A stretch of DNA of 64,000 nt from Morganella psychrotolerans. GTDB lineage: Bacteria; Pseudomonadota; Gammaproteobacteria; Enterobacterales; Enterobacteriaceae. Location of the stretch: positions 124,001 through 188,000 of the forward strand of contig NZ_LZEX01000034.1 in the NCBI RefSeq assembly GCF_001676055.1. The letters are read 5' to 3'. A model generated the notes under the pieces. It was not told the DNA's origin. It was given only the letters and a program-made list of their open reading frames with translations, and ran no database searches. The translations under genes and the position numbers were made by a program. Of the stretch, positions 43,548 through 51,572 are shown in pieces (position 1 is the first letter of the stretch; every line of letters starts with the position of its first letter).

Positions 43548-43718
43548 ATGGAGCCAATCAACGATGAGTATATAAAATTACTTGGGCGTCAAATGAAAGA
43601 GCGAGCATTACAAGTCAAAAAACCGACTAGGAAAGAGATGTTATTTTTTTACTTCAAGGTGATTATTCACTCAATGGTGGCAGTAATTGCTGTGCTGGTT
43701 ATCGATGGGAGGTTGTGA
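43548..43718 (+). CDS. Small single-helix membrane protein, 56 aa
   Basis: The frame has GGAGG four bases before the ATG. A basic N-terminal half (RQMKERALQVKKPTRKE) precedes one membrane helix (about 31-51, ending VIAVLVIDGRL). It lies between the last early gene and the hairpin array. No family is recognised. Confidence 0.6.
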   Translation: MEPINDEYIKLLGRQMKERALQVKKPTRKEMLFFYFKVIIHSMVAVIAVLVIDGRL

Positions 43719-43719
43719 G

Positions 43720-43770
43720 ATGAACTTGTTCGATGAATTTGAAGGCTTCGACGAGTTTGAGTGGGTTTAA
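43720..43770 (+). CDS. Possible 16-aa acidic microprotein MNLFDEFEGFDEFEWV
   Basis: GGGAGG lies seven bases before the ATG, which follows the previous stop after one base. The peptide repeats F-D-E-F-E / F-D-E-F-E and carries seven acidic residues. It could be a real product, a translation-coupled leader, or chance. Confidence 0.3.
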   Translation: MNLFDEFEGFDEFEWV

Positions 43771-43773
43771 TTT

Positions 43774-43896
43774 GGTGTAATTACACCGTTTTGATTCCCT
43801 CATGTGTGAGGGTAGCACTGGCTAACTGTCTGATACTATTCCGTTATGGGAATCACCATAACGAAAAATCCAACTACCAAAAGATTTTTGGTAGTT
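43774..43896. other. Array of four hairpins before the terminase genes
   Basis: In order: the palindrome GGTGTAATTACACC (43774-43787); CCCTCA-TGTG-TGAGGG (43797-43812); CGTTATGG-GAATCA-CCATAACG (43842-43863); and AACTACCAAAA-GAT-TTTTGGTAGTT (43872-43896, 11 bp). All stems are perfect. None has a U-run, so they are not plain terminators. The interval 43771-43961 has no gene. Candidate roles are a packaging site, a structured RNA or a late-gene control element. Confidence 0.65.
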
Positions 43897-43961
43897 CAAA
43901 ACACTTCACAGGTTTGAATGTTATCTTTTAGTTGGTCATAATAAACAAAGAGGTAATCATT

Positions 43962-44522
43962 ATGACCATCAAAAGACCACGCAAACCACCAGCACGAAAG
44001 CCTACACCGTTGAACGCTCAGATGGAGCGTTTTTGTCAGGAATATCTCAAAGCGCCTGATAATCAGGCTGATGCTGCCATTGCTGCCGGGTATGCTCCCA
44101 GCAGTGCCTGTAAACGCGCATCGGTACTGATGGCCGATCCCCGTATTCAGGAACGTATCGCCCAGCTTATGCAGCAGCGGAACAAGCGCACCAAGATGAG
44201 CGCCGACACTGTACTCAAGCGGCTGGTGGATATGCTGGATGCTGATATCGCGGATATTCTCACTGAGAAAGGCGATATCAAGCCCATCAGTGAATGGTCG
44301 CCGGTCTGGCGTAAATCGGTGGCCGCATTCGATATCATTGACATAGATGGTGATACCCGCCTGAAAAAAGTGAAGCTCCTGGATAAACTCAAGGTGCTGG
44401 AGCTGATCGGTAAGCACGTCGATATCAACGCATTCCGCGAACGTGTACAGGTGGACGTCAATATCTCGCTGGCGGATAAACTGGCAGCGGCACGTAAACG
44501 GGCAGCCGAGGGCATTGAGTAA
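43962..44522 (+). CDS. Terminase small subunit
   Basis: 186 aa from the ATG at 43962, with AGAGG seven bases before it. The N-terminal DNA-binding region (LNAQMERFCQEYLKAPDNQA, AIAAGYAPSSACKRASVLM) matches the Terminase_2 family, and a helical oligomerisation part follows with KLAAARKRAAEG at the end. It recognises phage DNA for packaging. Its site may be the hairpin array just upstream. Confidence 0.85.
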   Translation: MTIKRPRKPPARKPTPLNAQMERFCQEYLKAPDNQADAAIAAGYAPSSACKRASVLMADPRIQERIAQLMQQRNKRTKMSADTVLKRLVDMLDADIADILTEKGDIKPISEWSPVWRKSVAAFDIIDIDGDTRLKKVKLLDKLKVLELIGKHVDINAFRERVQVDVNISLADKLAAARKRAAEGIE

Positions 44523-46006
44523 TGACAGATGCCGCTACCGCGACACCGGAAGAACAGCTGATTGATGATATCGCCATGTTCACGCATGACCCGCTCAGTT
44601 ATGCACTGTACGCATTTCCGTGGGGCGAGGCGGGCACCGAACTGGAAACGGCTGGCGGTCCGCGTCAGTGGCAGGCAGAGGCATTGGGTGAAATAGGACA
44701 GCATTTGCGTAATCCGGACACCAGGCATCAGCCGCTACTGCTGGCTCGCGCATCCGGGCACGGTATCGGTAAATCAGCATTCATTTCCATGGTGATTAAG
44801 TGGGGCATGGATACCTGCGAAGACTGTAAAGTCGTCGTCACCGCCAACACCGAAAACCAGCTGCGAACCAAAACATGGCCGGAGATTGCCAAGTGGCAGC
44901 GTCTTTCCATCACTCGCGACTGGTTCACATGTACCAAAACCGCTATCTATTCCAACGACCCGAACCATACCAACGCATGGCGGGCAGATGCCGTGCCATG
45001 GTCAGAGAACAACACCGAGGCCTTCGCCGGGCTGCACAACCAGGGCAAGCGCATCATTCTGGTGTTCGATGAGGCATCCAACATTGCCGATCTGGTGTGG
45101 GAAGTAGCTGAGGGGGCACTGACGGATGAGAACACGGAAATTATCTGGATTGCGTTTGGTAACCCGACCCGTAACACCGGGCGCTTCCGGGAGTGCTTCC
45201 GGAAGTTTAAACACCGCTGGCGCACAAAGCAGATAGACAGCCGGACGGTGGAGGGGACCAACAAAGAGCAGCTTCAGAAGTGGATAAATGACTACGGTGA
45301 AGACAGCGACTTTGTAAAAGTCCGTGTGCGCGGTATTTTCCCGTCCGCCTCTGAAACGCAGTTTATCCCGACCGGCCTGACCGATGCCGCCATGAAGCGC
45401 ATTGTAACCGCCGCTGAGGTGGCTCATGCGCCGGTAATCATCGGTGTTGACCCTGCCTATTCCGGCGCTGATGATGCGGTTATCTACATGCGGCAGGGAC
45501 TGCACTGTAAGTTTTTATGGTCCGGTGCCAAAACCACCGATGATGTGATCATGGCGAAACGTATTGCTGATTTTGAAGACAGCCTTCAGGCTGACGCAGT
45601 GCATATTGATTTCGGCTACGGTACCGGGATTTATTCCGTTGGCATGAACTGGGGGCGCGACTGGCAGTTGGTGCAGTTCAACGGTTCATCGACAGATCCA
45701 CAGATGGCTAACAAGCGCGGCGAGATGTATAACAGCGTCAAAACGTGGCTTAAAATTGGCGGGGCGCTGGACGAGCAGGAAACAGCTGACGATTTATCTA
45801 CCGCTGAATACAAAGTCCGTCTGGACGGAAAGATACAACTGGAAGCCAAAGACGATATTAAAAAGCGCATAGGCCGCTCTCCTGGTAAAGGTGATGCGCT
45901 GGCGCTCACGTTCGCTTACCCTGTCACCAAAAAAGATCCACAGTTCAAACAGAACGTCTCCCACGGCTCAATTGTCGCCGATAACGATTACGATCCCTAC
46001 GCCTGA
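44522..46006 (+). CDS. Terminase large subunit
   Basis: 494 aa. The ATPase domain has Walker A RASGHGIGKSA, Walker B RIILVFDEAS and the coupling motif FGNPTRNTGRF. The RNase H-like nuclease domain has the aspartates of IIGVDPAYSG and AVHIDFGYGTG and a final SPGKGDALALTFAYP. It pumps and cuts DNA at the portal. It starts on the last base of the small-subunit stop. Confidence 0.92.
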   Translation: MTDAATATPEEQLIDDIAMFTHDPLSYALYAFPWGEAGTELETAGGPRQWQAEALGEIGQHLRNPDTRHQPLLLARASGHGIGKSAFISMVIKWGMDTCEDCKVVVTANTENQLRTKTWPEIAKWQRLSITRDWFTCTKTAIYSNDPNHTNAWRADAVPWSENNTEAFAGLHNQGKRIILVFDEASNIADLVWEVAEGALTDENTEIIWIAFGNPTRNTGRFRECFRKFKHRWRTKQIDSRTVEGTNKEQLQKWINDYGEDSDFVKVRVRGIFPSASETQFIPTGLTDAAMKRIVTAAEVAHAPVIIGVDPAYSGADDAVIYMRQGLHCKFLWSGAKTTDDVIMAKRIADFEDSLQADAVHIDFGYGTGIYSVGMNWGRDWQLVQFNGSSTDPQMANKRGEMYNSVKTWLKIGGALDEQETADDLSTAEYKVRLDGKIQLEAKDDIKKRIGRSPGKGDALALTFAYPVTKKDPQFKQNVSHGSIVADNDYDPYA

Positions 46007-46015
46007 ATCCCACGC

Positions 46016-46041
46016 AAAAAAAAAGCCCTCACGAAGAGGGC
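46016..46041 (-). terminator. Intrinsic terminator facing left inside the rightward late operon
   Basis: On the minus strand GCCCTC-TTCGT-GAGGGC is followed by nine T. It is 10 bases after the large-terminase stop. No leftward gene precedes it, so it would stop antisense transcription. The rest of 46042-46190 contains no credible gene. Confidence 0.7.
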
Positions 46042-46190
46042 AAGCTGTAGCAATGGCAACATCTATCAAGAGAGTGGAACTATCAACGGCTGATTGATAA
46101 ACAAAATGTTAGTCATGTTTATTTCAAAAGTCAATAAACTTGATATACAATCCCTATAAGATAAATTGTTTATTTTAATCGGGGTGATTT

Positions 46191-46397
46191 ATGTGTGGAT
46201 TCAGTAAGCCGAAAATCAATACGCCGCCGCCGGTACAGGCCGCTCCGCAGGAACAGGATGAAGCTGTTACCAGCAGCCGTGATGAAGAAATGCGCCGCCG
46301 CCGTTCCGCGTCAGGTCGTAAGTCAACCATGCTGACCGGCTCGCAGGGGGCCAACGGTGCCGCGTCCACCAGCGGTAAAACGTTGTTAGGCCAGTAA
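46191..46397 (+). CDS. Small structural-region protein
   Basis: 68 aa, Pro/Gln-rich then Arg-rich (PPPVQAAPQEQDE, EEMRRRRSASGRK) with a Ser/Gly/Ala tail. It is disordered in appearance, with a Cys at residue 2. It lies between terminase and portal, where related podoviruses also have a short conserved gene. GGGG lies seven bases before the ATG. Function is unknown. Confidence 0.65.
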   Translation: MCGFSKPKINTPPPVQAAPQEQDEAVTSSRDEEMRRRRSASGRKSTMLTGSQGANGAASTSGKTLLGQ

Positions 46398-46412
46398 TCA
46401 CAGGGGCGGATA

Positions 46413-48074
46413 ATGTCAGACAGCCTGAAACAGCAGTTAAATAAACAACTCTCTCAACTCAAAGCTGAGCGTCTCTCTTTTGAGCCACACTGGCGTGAAC
46501 TGTCTGATTTCACCCGTCCACGCAGTACCCGTTTTACTGCCTCGGAAGTTAACCGTGGCGACCGTCGTAACAGTAAGATTATTGACCCTGCTGCCGTCAT
46601 GGCGGCGCGTACCTTATCCAGCGGCATGATGTCCGGCATTACCAGCCCGGCGCGTCCGTGGTTCCGTCTGGCGACACCTGATCGTGAGCTGATGGATTAC
46701 GGTCCGGTAAAACTGTGGCTGGAAACCGTCGAACAGCGGATGAACGAAGTGTTTAACCGCTCCAATCTCTATCAATCGCTGCCGCTGATGTACGAAGACT
46801 TAGGCACGTTTTCCACCGGTGCAATGGCTGTTGTCGCCGACCCGCAGCGAGTGATACGTACCGTACCGTTTCCGACCGGCAGCTTTTACATTGCCAACGG
46901 CGCGGATCTGAGTGTCGATACTGCCGTCCGTGAATTCAGCATGACAGTGCGTCAGGTGATCACTGAGTTCGGTATGGATGCTGTCAGCGATACAGTGAAA
47001 TCACAGTGGAACAGCGGTCAATACGGGCAGTGGGTGAATGTGGTTCACGCGGTCTATCCGAACCTTGATCGCCAGACAGGCAAACTCGAAGCGAAACACA
47101 AGGCGTACAAATCCGTTTATTACGAGGCTAATAGCACTGACGACAAGCTGTTGCGTGAATCCGGTTACGACGAATTCCCGATCATGGCCCCACGCTGGGA
47201 AGTGAACGGCGAGGACGTTTACGGTTCATCCTGTCCCGGTATGGTGGCACTCGGTAGTGTGAAAGCCCTGCAACTGCTGCAACGCCGTAAAGCGCAGATG
47301 ATCGACAAAATCACCAACCCGCCGTTACAGGCTCCGGCCTCAATCAAAAGCCAACGTATTTCGACTATCCCCGGCGGGATTAACTATCTGCCGATGGCAG
47401 ACGTGAACAACCAGATCAAACCGCTGTTCCAGATCCCTGCTAACGGTACCAACGGCCTGCTGGAAGATATCCAGGACACCCGCCAGATTATCGACCACGC
47501 CTATTTCGTTGACCTGTTCCGGATGATGCAGACCATTAATACCCGTTCAATGCCGGTTGAAGCAGTGAACGAAATGCGGGAAGAAAAACTGCTGATGCTC
47601 GGACCGGTATTACAGCGCCTGGATTCTGAATTGCTGGATAAGCTGATTAACCGCACGTTCGGCATGATGGCAGAAAACAACCTGCTACCTATGCCGCCGG
47701 ATAAAATGCAGGGCATGCAGCTGAAAGTCGAATATATCTCCGTTATGGCGCAGGCTCAGAAAGCGATCGGCGTCAGCAGTATTGAGCGTTTCATCGGCTT
47801 CACCAGCGGCATAGGTCAGTTCAAACCGGATGCGCTGGACAAAATCAACGTGGACGAAACTATCGACGCCTACGCCGCTTCAATCGGAGTGCCGCCGTCG
47901 GTTGTCGCCACCAACGAGCAGGTTGCTCAAATTCGCGAACAGCGGGCACAGCAGCAGGCTATGGCGCAACAGATGCAGATGGCGCAGGCGGCAGTCGGTG
48001 GTGCTCAGGCATTGGGTAACACGCCGATGGACGACAATAGCGCACTGGCAGCAATGACAGGCGGCGGGCAATGA
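46413..48074 (+). CDS. Portal protein (T7-type head-tail connector)
   Basis: 553 aa, the expected size. The start LKAERLSFEPHWRELSDFTRP, IDPAAVMAARTLSSGMMSGI, SPARPWFRLATPD and FSTGAMAVV segments match the T7 gp8-like head-tail connector family. The C-terminus is Gln/Met/Ala-rich (QQQAMAQQMQMAQA). Twelve copies form the DNA entry ring at one capsid vertex. Its stop overlaps the next start by four bases. Confidence 0.9.
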   Translation: MSDSLKQQLNKQLSQLKAERLSFEPHWRELSDFTRPRSTRFTASEVNRGDRRNSKIIDPAAVMAARTLSSGMMSGITSPARPWFRLATPDRELMDYGPVKLWLETVEQRMNEVFNRSNLYQSLPLMYEDLGTFSTGAMAVVADPQRVIRTVPFPTGSFYIANGADLSVDTAVREFSMTVRQVITEFGMDAVSDTVKSQWNSGQYGQWVNVVHAVYPNLDRQTGKLEAKHKAYKSVYYEANSTDDKLLRESGYDEFPIMAPRWEVNGEDVYGSSCPGMVALGSVKALQLLQRRKAQMIDKITNPPLQAPASIKSQRISTIPGGINYLPMADVNNQIKPLFQIPANGTNGLLEDIQDTRQIIDHAYFVDLFRMMQTINTRSMPVEAVNEMREEKLLMLGPVLQRLDSELLDKLINRTFGMMAENNLLPMPPDKMQGMQLKVEYISVMAQAQKAIGVSSIERFIGFTSGIGQFKPDALDKINVDETIDAYAASIGVPPSVVATNEQVAQIREQRAQQQAMAQQMQMAQAAVGGAQALGNTPMDDNSALAAMTGGGQ

Positions 48075-48394
48075 CGGAACAGCAGGAAAGCTATCTGCTC
48101 ACACCAGAAGAAGAAGCCGGGCTGGCGATAGAGCGCCGCGAACAGCAAAAACGCGCTGACGCTGATTTAAAAGCCGTTATGTCAACGGAAGAGGGACGCA
48201 GGTTTATGTGGGTGCTGCTGAGTGACAGCAATGTATTCAGTTGTTCATTTGCACAGGATCCGTATCTGACAGCCTTTAAAGAGGGCTGCCGTAACTTTGG
48301 TTTACAGGTATTTGAGGGGCTTCATCGTGTCTGCCCTGAACTTTACGCACTGATGGCGGGTGAAGCCGCAAAACAACAGGAGAAGCAATCATGA
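48071..48394 (+). CDS. Bbp19-like phage protein
   Basis: 107 aa and helical. GRRFMWVLLSDSNVFSCSF and QDPYLTAFKEGCRNFGLQVF resemble the short protein found between portal and scaffold in BPP-1-like phages (Bbp19-like domain). Function is unknown, perhaps in head assembly. It overlaps both neighbours by four bases. Confidence 0.7.
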   Translation: MTEQQESYLLTPEEEAGLAIERREQQKRADADLKAVMSTEEGRRFMWVLLSDSNVFSCSFAQDPYLTAFKEGCRNFGLQVFEGLHRVCPELYALMAGEAAKQQEKQS

Positions 48395-49065
48395 ACTTAT
48401 GGCAGCGCTTAATGATGCGCCGCCTGTGTGAAGAACAGCACACAGAGGGTGGTGACAATGGCGGAGCGGCGACAGGCACGAATGGCACACTGGCTGGCAC
48501 AGAAGCACCACCGGCAGATAACGGCGGTACGCCTGCGGGTAATGAGCCGGGCAAAGGCGCCGAACAACCGAAAACAGATCCGAAAGCGGCTCCCGGCAAA
48601 CCAGCCGTAGCCGTGCCTGAAAAGTATGAATTTAAAACCGGTGAAGGTCAGGAGCTGGACGCCGAAGCTGTAAAAGCATTTGAGCCGATCGCCAAAGAAC
48701 TGAACCTGAGCAATGACCAGGCGCAAAAGCTGGTGGATGTGTACGGTAGCAAGATTATGCCGAAGCTGGTTGAGCAGCAGGCGGCACAGTGGCAGCAGCA
48801 GATTGAACAATGGGCGGAGCAGGTTAAGGCAGATAAAGCCCTGGGTTCTGATGAATCTATCGGCTCTGCACAGAAAGCAATGGATAAGTTCGGTACACCT
48901 GAGCTGAAAACGTATTTGAACGATACCGGCCTCGGAAATCACCCGGAGCTGGTGCGTATTTTTGCCAATATCGGCAAAGCCATGTCAGAAGACGGTCTTG
49001 TCACTGGCAATAGTGGCGGCGGGCAAAGTGCCGCTGCTGTGTTATTCGGGCCAACCGGAAAATAA
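48391..49065 (+). CDS. Capsid scaffolding protein
   Basis: 224 aa. A Gly/Pro/Ala-rich acidic linker (about 18-75) is followed by a long helical part with Gln-rich coiled coil (LVEQQAAQWQQQIEQWAEQV). The position between portal and capsid and the composition are those of a scaffold. The final GNSGGGQSAAAVLFGPTGK is like other podoviral scaffolds. The identity is inferred from place and composition. Confidence 0.75.
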   Translation: MNLWQRLMMRRLCEEQHTEGGDNGGAATGTNGTLAGTEAPPADNGGTPAGNEPGKGAEQPKTDPKAAPGKPAVAVPEKYEFKTGEGQELDAEAVKAFEPIAKELNLSNDQAQKLVDVYGSKIMPKLVEQQAAQWQQQIEQWAEQVKADKALGSDESIGSAQKAMDKFGTPELKTYLNDTGLGNHPELVRIFANIGKAMSEDGLVTGNSGGGQSAAAVLFGPTGK

Positions 49066-49083
49066 TTAAGCAAGGGGTAAAAC

Positions 49084-50064
49084 ATGCCGGCTCTTACGTT
49101 ACTTGACTGGGCTAAACGACAAGGCCCTGACAGCAAACAGGCGAAAATCGTCGAACTGCTGAATCAGACTAATGAAATTCTGGACGACATGCTGTTTGTC
49201 GAAGCCAATCAGGCAACCGGACACCGTACTACGGTGCGTACCGGTCTGCCGTCCGCAACGTGGCGCATGCTGAACTATGGTGTGCCGCCAAGTAAATCAA
49301 CCACCGCGCAGGTTACTGATACGGTCGGGATGCTGGAAACCTATTCCGAAGTGGATAAAGACCTGGCTGATCTGAATGGTCAGACTGCTGAGTTTTTACT
49401 CTCTGAGTCACTGGCGTTTCTGGAATCCATGAATCAGGAGATGGCGGAAACACTGATCTACGGTGATACCACGGTACACCCGCAGCGCTTTACCGGGCTG
49501 TCTGCCCGTTTCAACAGTCTGGCAGCCAAGAACGGCGTCAATATCATTGATGCCGGTGGTACGGGCAGCAATCTGACCTCAATCTGGCTGGTGGTGTGGG
49601 GTGAAAATACCGTACACGGCCTGTTCCCGAAAGGCTCCAAAGCTGGTTTACAGCAGGAACACAAAGGTCAGGTGACGCTGGAAGATGAAAATGGCGGTAA
49701 ATATGAAGGGTACCGCACACACTTTCAGTGGAAAAACGGTCTGACTGTCCGCGACTGGCGCTATGTGGTGCGTGTCGCCAACATCGACATCAGCAAGCTG
49801 AAGAAAGACCCGGACGCCGCCGGTTCGCTCGACCTGCCTGATCTTCTGATCCAGGCGATTGAGAAGATCCCTAACCTTGCTATGGGTCGCCCGGTAATTT
49901 ACTGCAACCAGCAAATCCGCAGCTGGATGCGCCGCCAGATTAAGAACTCCAAGAACGTCAATATCTCCATGCAGGAAGTGGCAGGGAAGAAAGTTGTGTC
50001 GTTCGATGAGATCCCTGTGCGCCGCGTCGATTCCATTCTGACAACCGAAGGTCAGGTTAAGTAA
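49084..50064 (+). CDS. Major capsid protein (Bbp17-like)
   Basis: 326 aa. It begins MPALTLLDWAKRQGPDSKQA and has VEANQATGHRTTVRTGLPSA, EMAETLIYGDTTVHPQRFTG and GRPVIYCNQQIRSWMRR, matching the capsid family of BPP-1 and epsilon15 (an HK97-like fold with altered topology in BPP-1). It sits in order scaffold-capsid-cement, with GGGG upstream of the ATG. Confidence 0.85.
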   Translation: MPALTLLDWAKRQGPDSKQAKIVELLNQTNEILDDMLFVEANQATGHRTTVRTGLPSATWRMLNYGVPPSKSTTAQVTDTVGMLETYSEVDKDLADLNGQTAEFLLSESLAFLESMNQEMAETLIYGDTTVHPQRFTGLSARFNSLAAKNGVNIIDAGGTGSNLTSIWLVVWGENTVHGLFPKGSKAGLQQEHKGQVTLEDENGGKYEGYRTHFQWKNGLTVRDWRYVVRVANIDISKLKKDPDAAGSLDLPDLLIQAIEKIPNLAMGRPVIYCNQQIRSWMRRQIKNSKNVNISMQEVAGKKVVSFDEIPVRRVDSILTTEGQVK

Positions 50065-50118
50065 CCGCGTCTGCCGGACGGTATCAGCCTCCGGCAACCT
50101 TTTAACAGGGGTAACACA

Positions 50119-50550
50119 ATGATTTTAGATAAAGAAACCATGTTCTCCGTCGATCAGGCGGTAACGGTATCTGCCGCAGGGAAAAGCATTATCGACCTCG
50201 GACCGGTGCGCGGTAATTTCCGTGATATCGGTATTGGTGAGCCGCTGGAACTGTTCGCTCAGGTGACTGAGCAGGCGAAAGCTGCCGGTGATGCCACCGT
50301 GCAAATCAAACTGGAAACCGCGACTGACAAAGAGTTCACTGCTGCGAAAGCTATCTTTCTGTCTGAGCCAATACCTATTTCATCCCTGAATGCCGGTAAG
50401 CGCATTGCCGCTAAATTGCCGCAGGGCGTACTCAAGTTTCTGCGTTTGCAGTATGTCGTGGGTGATGGTCCGTTAACTGCGGGCAAATTTACAGCCGGTA
50501 TTAACCTGTCTGTGGATGCGCATCCTGTCTATGAAGCCGTCAGCAATTAA
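50119..50550 (+). CDS. Capsid cement protein (Bbp16-like)
   Basis: 143 aa and beta-rich. MILDKETMFSVDQAVTVS, SIIDLGPVRGNFRDIG and LPQGVLKFLRLQYVVGDGP fit the Bbp16 cement protein, which in BPP-1 sits as dimers on the capsid surface and locks capsomers. It follows the capsid gene after 54 bases with GGGG before the ATG. Confidence 0.8.
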   Translation: MILDKETMFSVDQAVTVSAAGKSIIDLGPVRGNFRDIGIGEPLELFAQVTEQAKAAGDATVQIKLETATDKEFTAAKAIFLSEPIPISSLNAGKRIAAKLPQGVLKFLRLQYVVGDGPLTAGKFTAGINLSVDAHPVYEAVSN

Positions 50551-50558
50551 GGTGTGAC

Positions 50559-50900
50559 ATGTCACGATACAGAATTTTAAAGAAATCATTTCTCGGCGGG
50601 CGCCTGCTTTACCCTGGTGAAGAAGTTGAGTTCACCGGTACACCGGGCAGCAATCTTGAGCTGATTATTTCTGATGAACAGGTTGCACCGCCTGCCGGTG
50701 ATGGTGGTACCGACACTGGTAACCACGGTGATGGCACTAACAGTTCCGGTACATCAGGCGGTGATGGTGGTGCTGATACGGAATTGACTGCACTGAAAGA
50801 TCAGTACACTCAGTTGTTTGGCAAGAATCCGCATCACAATGCGGGAGCCGATAAGCTCCGCGCTGATATCGACGCGAAACGTAAAGAGCTAGGGGTATAA
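50559..50900 (+). CDS. Head-region protein with Gly-rich linker and HeH/LEM-like end
   Basis: 113 aa in three parts: a small beta domain (1-45, YPGEEVEFTGTPGSN), a low-complexity Gly/Asp/Thr linker (about 48-77), and a C-terminal helical hairpin (LKDQYTQLFGKNPHHNAGA, KLRADIDAKRKEL) like the HeH/LEM-type motif found in phage head proteins. Function is unknown. It is the last gene before an internal terminator. Confidence 0.65.
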   Translation: MSRYRILKKSFLGGRLLYPGEEVEFTGTPGSNLELIISDEQVAPPAGDGGTDTGNHGDGTNSSGTSGGDGGADTELTALKDQYTQLFGKNPHHNAGADKLRADIDAKRKELGV

Positions 50901-50911
50901 CCCCCGATTCT

Positions 50912-50940
50912 AAAGGGGGCGAAAGCCCCTTTTTCTTTTT
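50912..50940 (+). terminator. Terminator between head and tail gene blocks
   Basis: AAAGGGGGC-GAAA-GCCCCTTT forms a strong stem (one bulged G) with a stable GAAA tetraloop, followed by TTTTTCTTTTT. The upstream ACCCCCG could pair alternatively with GGGGG. It may set a lower level for tail genes than head genes. Confidence 0.85.
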
Positions 50941-50966
50941 CTGCCTGAGAGTGGGAGATAAGCACA

Positions 50967-51572
50967 GTGGCATCAGAAATCGAAATCTGCAATATCGCGC
51001 TCAGCCGCATCGGTAACAGCCGCTCCATCAACAGCATGACCGAAGCCAGCAAAGAGGCGAACCAGTGCAGCCTGCACTATGAACAGTGCCGTGACGCGGT
51101 GCTGTCAGATTTTCCGTGGAACTTTGCCGTTAAGCGTGTGGCACTTGCTGACACCAGCAGCCCGCCGCCGGAATGGCGATTCGCCTACCGCTACCCGACT
51201 GACTGCATGAAGGCTATAGCGATTATCCGTCCGGGTGAAAAATATTACCGCCCCGATACGGCGATTCACTTTCAGGTCGGTGCGGATGAAGCTGGTACCG
51301 GGAAACTTATTTATACCGATCAGCCTGAGGCGTGGATGCAGTACGTATCCCGCGTGACTGACGTCAATATGTATGACGCCCTGTTTAAAGATGCGCTGGC
51401 GTGGCGGCTGGCGGCTGAACTGGCTCGGCCGTTGGCATCGAATGCCGGTATTGGCAATGAGGCAATGCAACTTTACCAGATGACCATTGCCAACGCGGCA
51501 GCGCACTCACTGGGGGAATCATCAGAGCCGGTTGATTACATGGATGAATTTACCGCAGCGAGGTTATCGTAA
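50967..51572 (+). CDS. Tail tubular protein A-like (adaptor)
   Basis: 201 aa with a GTG start (GGGAG nine bases before). IEICNIALSRIGNSRSINSM, EANQCSLHYEQCRDAVLSDF, PWNFAVKR and ALAWRLAAELARPL match T7 gp11-like adaptors that join portal and nozzle. The stop overlaps the next start by one base. Confidence 0.88.
   Translation: MASEIEICNIALSRIGNSRSINSMTEASKEANQCSLHYEQCRDAVLSDFPWNFAVKRVALADTSSPPPEWRFAYRYPTDCMKAIAIIRPGEKYYRPDTAIHFQVGADEAGTGKLIYTDQPEAWMQYVSRVTDVNMYDALFKDALAWRLAAELARPLASNAGIGNEAMQLYQMTIANAAAHSLGESSEPVDYMDEFTAARLS

Noticed and set aside
43928..43942. TTGGTCA half-site before the small terminase gene
   Set aside because: Only one arm matches the operator; the left half does not, so it was not counted as a fifth site.
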